Shown here piece after piece: positions 29,156 through 35,777 of a stretch of 35,777 bases of DNA. The stretch lies in the NCBI GenBank assembly GCA_023133275.1, contig JAGLWU010000009.1, positions 1 to 35,777 on the forward strand. Direction: 5' to 3'. Positions within the stretch are counted from its first letter, which is position 1. Every line of letters starts with the position of its first letter. Position numbers and translations under genes: made by a program. The stretch comes from Candidatus Moraniibacteriota bacterium. Lineage in GTDB: Bacteria > Patescibacteriota > Minisyncoccia > Moranbacterales > GCA-2747515. The notes under the pieces were generated by a model. The model saw only the letters and a list, made by a program, of their open reading frames with translations, was not told the DNA's origin and did not search any database.

Positions 29156-29953
29156 TCAAACAAACAAGTTTAACAAATCTGGAAAAAGAAATTTAACAAA
29201 AAACATCAACATAAATCCAAAAATTAAAAAAGGACCAAAAGGCACTTGAGATTTTAAATCTGCCTTTCCTAAAATAACAATAGTAATACTAAAAATTGAT
29301 CCCACGCAAAAAGCCACTAAAATTGCCAGAAAACTCGCCACTGGACCCAAAGCTAAACCGATTAACAACGCTAAAAAAGAATCGCCGTAACCCATCCATT
29401 CTTCATTTGAAATAAAACTCAAACCGAAAAAAAAGATGAAAGCTACTAATCCACTTAAGCCATTGATGAATATCGTACTTTCGAAAAAAATAGAACAGTC
29501 AATCAAATTAATTTTGTCTGTAAAAAAATTAATTGCAATAATTAAAACTAACGAAAACCAAACTAAGTTCATGGGTATTTCCATATACTTCCAGTCGTAA
29601 ATAAAAATAACCCACAAAGCTGAAAAAATTAAACTCCACGTAATTGCAATAAAAAAGTTTTCGAAAAAATTAAAATAATACAAATATCCAATCAATCCCC
29701 AAGTAATTCCCACTAAAAATTCCACCATCGGATATTGCCATGAGATTTTTGCTTTACAATTTCGACATTCACCTCGCAAAATTAAAAAGCTAATTATTGG
29801 AATATTGTCTCTCCAAATTATCTTCTTTTTGCAGGCGAAACAATGTGAAGCAGGTTTAACAACACTCATTGAATTTTTCATGCGAAAAACAAGGACGTTG
29901 CAAAAACTTCCTATCAAAAGTCCAAAAATGAAAAATATAAATATCAAAAACAT
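29156..29953 (-). CDS. pilD: Prepilin peptidase (A24)
   Basis: CFACKKKI...CRNCKAKISWQYPMVEF zinc-binding CxxC pair; GYGDSFLALLIGLALG (GxGD). Confidence 0.93.
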   Translation of the reverse strand: MFLIFIFFIFGLLIGSFCNVLVFRMKNSMSVVKPASHCFACKKKIIWRDNIPIISFLILRGECRNCKAKISWQYPMVEFLVGITWGLIGYLYYFNFFENFFIAITWSLIFSALWVIFIYDWKYMEIPMNLVWFSLVLIIAINFFTDKINLIDCSIFFESTIFINGLSGLVAFIFFFGLSFISNEEWMGYGDSFLALLIGLALGPVASFLAILVAFCVGSIFSITIVILGKADLKSQVPFGPFLIFGFMLMFFVKFLFPDLLNLFV

Positions 29954-30167
29954 AAAAGATTATTTAAACCTGTTATTTCTACTTAAAAAAAGTTTCAAAC
30001 TTTAAAATTAAGTGAAAAATTTTACTATAATTTTAACCCATTATCATTATAATCATCTTTGCGATAATTGTCATCTTTTGTACTTTGAAAATTTTCCATA
30101 TTTATACGCTAAATTAATATTATTTTAAAAAACGTAGAAAGTGCTAGCAATTAAAAAATAATTTTGC

Positions 30168-30173
30168 TATAAT
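30168..30173 (+). promoter_or_regulatory. Extended -10 (TGCTATAAT) 6 nt upstream of the ATG
   Basis: TATAAT at 30168-30173; start codon at 30180. Confidence 0.55.
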
Positions 30174-30179
30174 AGAATT

Positions 30180-31424
30180 ATGAAAAATAATAAGATAAAA
30201 TTTAATAAAACTGCTTTATTGCTATTTTTAGTTTACTTTTTTATGTATGTTTTTTTTGCATTTACAACAGTAAAGGCTGATGATGAAAAAGATGATTTAT
30301 TAGATGAGCAAGAAAAAATTGAGGAAGAAATAGAAAAAACTCAAAAACTGATTGATTTAAAGGAAAAAGAGCAGAATATAATTAGTTCTCAAGTAAATAA
30401 ACTGGAAAATGAAAGTCTTCGTGTTGAAGAAGATATTAATGTAAATAAAAAAGAAATTAAAAAAATCGAAAGTGATATTGATCGAATTGAGAGAACTGTT
30501 AAACAGAAAGAAAGTCATATCAATTTACAAAAGCAAATTTTAAGTAAGATTATTCGGGATTATTACCAAGATCATTCAGACACAAATGATTTTTTCACTA
30601 TAGCAAAAAATACTGACGATCCAAGTTTATTTACTAATAATGATCAACTTGATCAAACAACTAGTAAATTAAGCGATGTTACAAGTTCTATTATGCAAGA
30701 GCAAGTTGATTTGACTGAAGAAAAAAATAAACTTGAGAATAAAACAACTGAAATTAAAGATACCAAACATGAATTGGAAAAAAGGAATCAATATTTGGAA
30801 AGTACTAGAAATCAAAAAGAGGGTTTGATGGCACAAGCTACGAATGAAAAACAAAAGTATGAAACGAAATTATCTAAATTGGAAACTGAGCAATTAGCTA
30901 TTCAAGATGAAATTAACAGTATCGATTATGGATCTACAGACAATTATTCAAAATCTGATCTACCTTCAAAATCCAAAGCTGATCTATCCAGACCAGTCGC
31001 TAAGCCTTATGTAGTAACTCAAGGTTATGGAAAAACTAATTTCTCTCATAATTATAAAGGTGGACTACACAATGGTGTTGATTATGTTGCAAAGGGTAAT
31101 AAAAAAATTATGGCAGCTGCTGATGGAAAAGTTATAGGTACTGGAAACATGGGTTATTACGGTTATGGTCGGTGGGTAGCAATTGATCATCAAAATGGAT
31201 TAGTTACTCTTTACGGGCATATGAGTTCTGTTAAAGTTGATAAAGGAGATAAAGTTGATAAGGGTGATAAAATAGGTGTTATGGGCAATACTGGATTTTC
31301 TACTGGAACTCACCTTCATTTTACTGTATTTGTTCGCAAGACTTTTGCAATTGTTAAATCAAGTTCAGTAAGCGGTATTTATATTCCAACTGGTGCAACT
31401 GTTAATCCTGCTAGTTATTTATAA
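30180..31424 (+). CDS. EnvC-like murein hydrolase activator / M23 family metallopeptidase
   Basis: Signal/TM, long coiled coil, then HNGVDYVAKGNKKIMAAADGKVIGTG...GNTGFSTGTHLHF. Confidence 0.93.
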   Translation: MKNNKIKFNKTALLLFLVYFFMYVFFAFTTVKADDEKDDLLDEQEKIEEEIEKTQKLIDLKEKEQNIISSQVNKLENESLRVEEDINVNKKEIKKIESDIDRIERTVKQKESHINLQKQILSKIIRDYYQDHSDTNDFFTIAKNTDDPSLFTNNDQLDQTTSKLSDVTSSIMQEQVDLTEEKNKLENKTTEIKDTKHELEKRNQYLESTRNQKEGLMAQATNEKQKYETKLSKLETEQLAIQDEINSIDYGSTDNYSKSDLPSKSKADLSRPVAKPYVVTQGYGKTNFSHNYKGGLHNGVDYVAKGNKKIMAAADGKVIGTGNMGYYGYGRWVAIDHQNGLVTLYGHMSSVKVDKGDKVDKGDKIGVMGNTGFSTGTHLHFTVFVRKTFAIVKSSSVSGIYIPTGATVNPASYL

Positions 31425-31455
31425 TATAAAACTTTTCCTAAAAAATATCTTAAAA

Positions 31456-31491
31456 ACAAAAAACATTATCTTAAAAAATAATGTTTTTTGT
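31456..31491 (+). terminator. Intrinsic terminator
   Basis: ACAAAAAACATTAT...ATAATGTTTTTTGT. Confidence 0.8.
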
Positions 31492-31512
31492 TTTACGATG
31501 AAGTTATAAAGT

Positions 31513-31692
31513 CTAATTTGTCATATTATTTTCTTCTTTTTTCTTCTCAGTCTCATCAGATTCATCTTTTTTATTTGAATAAAAATCACCCGCCAATACA
31601 TCTTCAGCAGACTGATCTTTCACATTCCCTTTCCAAGAACCAGAACCACTTTTCAAAACACCAACTTTTCTCAAAAAATCTAGAATACCCAT
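31513..31692 (-). CDS. Small hypothetical protein (59 aa) absent from the supplied ORF track
   Basis: MGILDFLRKVGVLKSGSGSWKGNVKDQSAEDVLAGDFYSNKKDESDETEKKKEENNMTN; just under the 60 aa cutoff. Confidence 0.55.
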   Translation of the reverse strand: MGILDFLRKVGVLKSGSGSWKGNVKDQSAEDVLAGDFYSNKKDESDETEKKKEENNMTN

Positions 31693-31755
31693 ATTTTTAT
31701 TTTTAATAGTTATTTTTTAAATTTAAACTAAAACAATCTCTCTTAACATTTTACA

Positions 31756-31941
31756 TTAAAAACTTTTTGTTTCGCATTGACTATTTATACAGTCACAAGA
31801 TGTTGGAGCCACACAAAAACACTCTCCACCAGTTCCAGATGGTAAATTATTTTTGTTATAACATCCGCAATTACAATCCCCCGTTTTACCAAAAGCAACA
31901 CAATCTGAATTAACTTCACAATTTTTGCTTTTCACCTCTTT
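31756..31941 (-). pseudogene. Cys-rich domain in frame after the UAA of the preceding ORF, no evident own start
   Basis: KEVKSKNCEVNSDCVAFGKTGDCNCGCYNKNNLPSGTGGECFCVAPTSCDCINSQCETKSF*. Confidence 0.55.
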
Positions 31942-32319
31942 TTATTCAACTCTACAAGCACAAGGACAGCGTAACCCTTCAATTGTTCCGATTAATTCGC
32001 CAGAATAAGTTGTTTCTCCAAGAATATTAAAAATCTCTCCGCCTTGAGCTTTGCAATCTTCCATTGAAATTATATTTGGAGGTAATTGTATAATTTGTGG
32101 TTTTTCATAGTTATCATCTAAATGTGGCATTGTTGTGCCTGGACATTTTGCAAATTCACAGTTATTAGTAACTTCTCGACCGACATAAGTTCCGTCAAGA
32201 CATAGTTTTGCTTCTTGATTACAGATTATTAATTTATCCTCATGTTGAATAAGCTTAATGAATAAAAAATATCCTCCAATTGATATAATTGCTATTATTC
32301 CTATTATTGTTTTTTTCAT
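31942..32319 (-). CDS. Secreted Cys-rich hypothetical protein
   Basis: Signal/TM N-terminus; CNQEAKLCLDGTYVGREVTNNCEFAKCPG; C-terminal CPCACRVE. Confidence 0.75.
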   Translation of the reverse strand: MKKTIIGIIAIISIGGYFLFIKLIQHEDKLIICNQEAKLCLDGTYVGREVTNNCEFAKCPGTTMPHLDDNYEKPQIIQLPPNIISMEDCKAQGGEIFNILGETTYSGELIGTIEGLRCPCACRVE

Positions 32320-32336
32320 ATTAAATTATAATTGTA

Positions 32337-33044
32337 TTAACCATTTTTAACCACACTCCCCTCAAATTTATCACCATTTAAATAATTCTTAAGGTTTTCT
32401 AAATTTCTACCATTCATAGTAATCAATTCCAAATTCTCTTCATTAGAAAACTTAATCGCCACTGGATCAAAAGGAGCATTCATACCAGGCGTCCATTTAT
32501 TATCAATCATATTCTGCAATTCATTCCAAGACAACTCATCTAATTTTTTAGCATCGGAAAATTTATTCGGATCCTTATCATAAATATAATCAATATTGGA
32601 CAAATTAATCATCTTTCCAATCTCTAAATATTTAGCCAAAAGAGCTGTGTCGTAATCAGTAGAAAAACCTGGTCGCCACCCAGCCGCAATAATAATTGGT
32701 TCTTTACATTTATAAAAATCTTCCAAATCATGAGGATTAGTATTTATTCTAGGATAAGCATAATCACGAAAAATTGTTCGTACTAAATGAGCATTTAATC
32801 GTGTTGCGTGAATTCCTAACCAATCTTTATCTTCATTAGTAACGTGTTCTGAAATCTCCCCTGCTACACTTGCATAATTACGAGCTGTTTTACCACCTCC
32901 CGTAATAAAAACAAATTTTTGATCCTTTTCTTCAATTTGCTTAACAATAATATCCCGAAATTCTTTTAAAAATTTCCCATCAATCTCTTCTGGAACAATA
33001 ATAGATCCACCTAAATTAACAACGAAAGTATTTTCTTTTTGCAT
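32337..33044 (-). CDS. pyrH: UMP kinase (amino-acid kinase family)
   Basis: VVNLGGSIIVPEEID; FITGGGKTARNYA; LSNIDYIYDKDPNKF..AKKLDELSW. Confidence 0.85.
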   Translation of the reverse strand: MQKENTFVVNLGGSIIVPEEIDGKFLKEFRDIIVKQIEEKDQKFVFITGGGKTARNYASVAGEISEHVTNEDKDWLGIHATRLNAHLVRTIFRDYAYPRINTNPHDLEDFYKCKEPIIIAAGWRPGFSTDYDTALLAKYLEIGKMINLSNIDYIYDKDPNKFSDAKKLDELSWNELQNMIDNKWTPGMNAPFDPVAIKFSNEENLELITMNGRNLENLKNYLNGDKFEGSVVKNG

Positions 33045-33123
33045 AAAAATAAATTATAAAAATTAGATTACTACTTTTGATAATAGCTCAAAAACTAAAA
33101 AAAATCAAATGATTAATTAGAAA

Positions 33124-33161
33124 GTTAGTTAGTAGAATTGTAGAAACGTTGCATCGCAACG
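33124..33161 (+). repeat. Family A hairpin repeat copy 2
   Basis: GTTAGTTAGTAGAATTGTAGAAACGTTGCATCGCAACG. Confidence 0.55.
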
Positions 33162-33224
33162 CTTAGATATAAAATCAGAAATTTATAAAATTTAAAAGCA
33201 GGAACGGTACCTCGCATCTGTACA

Positions 33225-33245
33225 GAAAAAGCCCGTGTGGCAAAC
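33225..33245 (-). repeat. Family B hairpin repeat copy 3, diverged
   Basis: Minus: GTGTTTGCCACACGGGCTTTTT. Confidence 0.5.
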
Positions 33246-33274
33246 ACAAAAAAATTCATAAAAAATTATCATTA

Positions 33275-33673
33275 TTAATCACAAGAAGATGTCTTTGTGT
33301 AACCTTTGTTGACTGCATCCTCGTCTGAAGAGAAACATCTTAAATTTTCTGAAATAATTTTCTCTGCATACGAACAAGTTGGCGGATAATATTTACTTCC
33401 TTTTTTACTTCCAACATAAATACATGTTGTCAAAACTTCTCCTATTTTATTTTTTTCTTCGGCAGATGATTCACTTGAATTAATAATAACTGGAGGAACT
33501 TCTGGCATTGAAATAACTAGTGGCTCCTGAGAAATTCCTTTCCCTTTCATAATTCCAAAAGTAAAACTAATCAATGTTATTAAAAAAATACCAAAGCCCA
33601 CAACTATTCTACGTTCATTTTTAACAAAAAAACTCACTAAATTCCTAAAATAATTTCTCATAAATGTTGACAA
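33275..33673 (-). CDS. Hypothetical protein with one TM segment and Cys-rich C-terminal region
   Basis: VVGFGIFLITLISFTFGIMKG TM; C-terminal CIYVGSKKGSKYYPPTCSYAEKI. Confidence 0.65.
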   Translation of the reverse strand: MSTFMRNYFRNLVSFFVKNERRIVVGFGIFLITLISFTFGIMKGKGISQEPLVISMPEVPPVIINSSESSAEEKNKIGEVLTTCIYVGSKKGSKYYPPTCSYAEKIISENLRCFSSDEDAVNKGYTKTSSCD

Positions 33674-33747
33674 TATTAATTTCCTTGTTATAATAGCATA
33701 ATGAATACTTAAAGAAAAGAAACGAGTAATTATTTAAATTAAATATT

Positions 33748-34026
33748 ATGGCACATAGAAAAGCTGGCGGTTCCACTAGACTGGGTCGCGATTCTATATC
33801 AAAACGTCTTGGCGTAAAAATTTTTGGCTCACAGACAGTAAAAACTGGAAATGTTATCGTTCGACAAAGAGGTACTAAATTTCATCCTGGGAAAAATGTA
33901 CTTCGAGGAGCTGATGATACTCTTTTTGCAAGAGTTGATGGAATTGTTGAATTTACTCATAAAAGAGTTAAAGATTTTACTGGAAAACTTCAAAAAAGAA
34001 AGTTTGTACATGTTATCACTGAATAA
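33748..34026 (+). CDS. rpmA: 50S ribosomal protein L27
   Basis: [48 protein letters not shown]. Confidence 0.96.
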   Translation: MAHRKAGGSTRLGRDSISKRLGVKIFGSQTVKTGNVIVRQRGTKFHPGKNVLRGADDTLFARVDGIVEFTHKRVKDFTGKLQKRKFVHVITE

Positions 34027-34049
34027 CATTTGTTTTCTTTATAGAATTT

Positions 34050-34082
34050 TAAAAAACACTTTTTTGCAAAGTGTTTTTTATA
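34050..34082 (+). terminator. Intrinsic terminator after rpmA
   Basis: AAAAAACACTTT...AAAGTGTTTTTTAT. Confidence 0.8.
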
Positions 34083-34246
34083 TTTAGAAATTTTATAATA
34101 TTTTAAGCTTATATTCACAACTTATTTAAAACAAAAAAATCTCTGAAAGCTAAATTTTAATTTTGCTATTTTCTTGTAAACTTGAAAATAGAATAATTCA
34201 ATCAAATTAAATTTAATAATTTTTCGACCATTGAATTTCATGAAAA

Positions 34247-35302
34247 TCAAACAATCGCCCCGCCACCCAAACAATATTCACCATCGTAAAAAACCGCAAA
34301 CTGCCCTGGAGTAATTCCCTGATCTTTTTCCCCTAATTTAACTTTCAATAAATCATCTTCGATAAAATCAATCTCACAATCATAAAACTTTTCGCCGTGT
34401 CGCAACTTAACTCGAAGATTTTTATTTTTAGGTTTGCCACTAATCCAATTCAAATTACTAACCTCAAATTCATCCCGTCGCTGATCATCACCACCAAAAC
34501 CATGCGAAACAAAAACAATATTTTTTTCAATATTTTTATCACAAACATACCACGGACCGCCTGACAATTCTATCCCTCGCCGTTGCCCAATCGTATACAA
34601 ATAAGCCCCGTCATGCTCACCGATAATTTCACCAGATTCTTTTTCAATGATTTTACCTTTCTTTTTGCCTAAATGATGCAACAAAAAATCCCGAAAAGAA
34701 ATCTTACCTAAAAAACAAATTCCTTGAGAATCTTTACGTTTGGCTGTCGGCAAATTCCACTTCTCTGCTAATTCTCGAACCTCACTTTTCTGCATTTTCC
34801 CAATCGGAAAAATCGCTTTTTGTAATTGTTCTTGCGTTATCATTGCTAAAAAATAAGTTTGATCTTTGATAGGATCAGGTGCTATTTTTAATTTTGCCAA
34901 TTCAGTTTTTTCATCACGATCAACAAAAGCATAATGCCCAGTCGCCACCAAATCAAAATCCTTACCATATTTTTCAATAAAAGCTCCAAACTTAATCTGA
35001 GAATTACACAAAACATCAGGATTCGGTGTCAAACCTTTCCGAACTGCATCAATTGTATAATTAACAACTTTTTCGTGATATTCTTTTTGGAATGGTACTA
35101 CAGACAAAGAAATATTCAACTGATCACAAACCGCTTGTGTATATTCCAAATCTTCTTCCCAAGGACAAGATCCTAAATAAGCCATTTCATCCTCCAGCCA
35201 AATTTTCAAATAAAAAGCCTGAAGTTCATGACCTTCTTTTTTTAAAATATTTAAAGCCACCGAACTATCTACCCCACCACTAAGTAAAACTGCAATTTTC
35301 AT
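34247..35302 (-). CDS. mnmA: tRNA-specific 2-thiouridylase MnmA
   Basis: LLSGGVDSSVAL; GLTPNPDVLCN..IKFG; ATGHYA; DQTYFLA; SQGICFLG; TIGQRRG; PGQFAVFYDGEYCLGGG. Confidence 0.97.
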   Translation of the reverse strand: MKIAVLLSGGVDSSVALNILKKEGHELQAFYLKIWLEDEMAYLGSCPWEEDLEYTQAVCDQLNISLSVVPFQKEYHEKVVNYTIDAVRKGLTPNPDVLCNSQIKFGAFIEKYGKDFDLVATGHYAFVDRDEKTELAKLKIAPDPIKDQTYFLAMITQEQLQKAIFPIGKMQKSEVRELAEKWNLPTAKRKDSQGICFLGKISFRDFLLHHLGKKKGKIIEKESGEIIGEHDGAYLYTIGQRRGIELSGGPWYVCDKNIEKNIVFVSHGFGGDDQRRDEFEVSNLNWISGKPKNKNLRVKLRHGEKFYDCEIDFIEDDLLKVKLGEKDQGITPGQFAVFYDGEYCLGGGAIV

Positions 35303-35463
35303 AAAACCGAAATTATTTCAAATAATGATTCATCCCAAAATATTTCAAACATAAAATACAGAACGATAAAATAAATAATAGTATAAATAAAAAGCTTAAT
35401 CAAAATAACTTTAAATGTTTTACTCGTAAAAATTTTTTTAAACCAATTTAATATTTTCTTCAT
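35299..35463 (-). CDS. Small membrane protein (54 aa), ATGA-overlapping with mnmA; absent from the ORF track
   Basis: MKKILNWFKKIFTSKTFKVILIKLFIYTIIYFIVLYFMFEIFWDESLFEIISVL*; its TGA overlaps the mnmA ATG. Confidence 0.6.
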   Translation of the reverse strand: MKKILNWFKKIFTSKTFKVILIKLFIYTIIYFIVLYFMFEIFWDESLFEIISVL

Positions 35464-35551
35464 CGCAAAAAATAGTTAATTTATAATATTATTATTCTAA
35501 CACGCTCACCAAACAAATCAAGAAACATTAATTTAATTAAAAGAAAAAAGT

Positions 35552-35572
35552 GCTCGCCGCACGGGCTTTCCT
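35552..35572 (+). repeat. Family B hairpin repeat copy 4
   Basis: GTGCTCGCCGCACGGGCTTTC. Confidence 0.65.
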
Positions 35573-35681
35573 GAACAGGAAATCATAACACCTTGTTTAA
35601 TTCATGTCATCCTGAAAAATTTTTTTAGTTTTCACAGAAAAATGAAATGATTTATTCAGGGTCTCAGACTTAAAATTAAAT

Positions 35682-35719
35682 TTAAAGTCAAAGTTAAAGT
35701 TAAAGTTAAAGTTAAAGTT
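35682..35719. repeat. Hexanucleotide tandem repeat (TTAAAG)x6
   Basis: TTAAAG TCAAAG TTAAAG TTAAAG TTAAAG TTAAAG TT. Confidence 0.9.
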
Positions 35720-35777
35720 TTATTATTAATTTTGGTATTGCTACTAAAATACAGAAAATACTTATTTTTTAGCTTAA

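Noticed and set aside
30135-30150. Second CIRCE site (AAAGTGCTAGCAA)
   Set aside because: Only one half-site resemblance, no inverted partner at N9 spacing

Overview
AT-rich window with dense single-copy bacterial housekeeping genes: rpsT, holA, polA, valS, hsp20, rnpA, dnaK, PBP1A, pilD, pyrH, rpmA, mnmA and two tRNAs. Small accessory islands lie between them. The style (VanW, DUF3048, Cys-rich small secreted proteins, mostly SD-less starts, standard genetic code) suggests a Patescibacteria/CPR-type genome; that is inference. No CRISPR array, prophage or intact transposon was seen. Strongest observations: (1) valS encodes a ValRS with a complete RBBP9/YdeN-like alpha/beta serine-hydrolase domain (GRSLG, DD, NHF) inserted in the catalytic core while the CP1 editing domain is kept. 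(2) A perfect (CTT)10/(GAA)10 microsatellite lies between divergent promoters, next to a CIRCE-controlled dnaK promoter. It apparently expands a promoter spacer that is also found, unexpanded, upstream of another small gene in this window. (3) Three autonomous cassettes (promoter + canonical SD + own terminator) stand out in an otherwise SD-less neighbourhood. (4) Several accessory genes are split by one frameshift at a homopolymer (T6, G7) or one in-frame stop (UAG, UAA). (5) A promoter-terminator pair encloses a short candidate ncRNA after rnpA. (6) Dispersed intergenic hairpin families show compensatory base changes. All calls come from reading the sequence; no searches were run.
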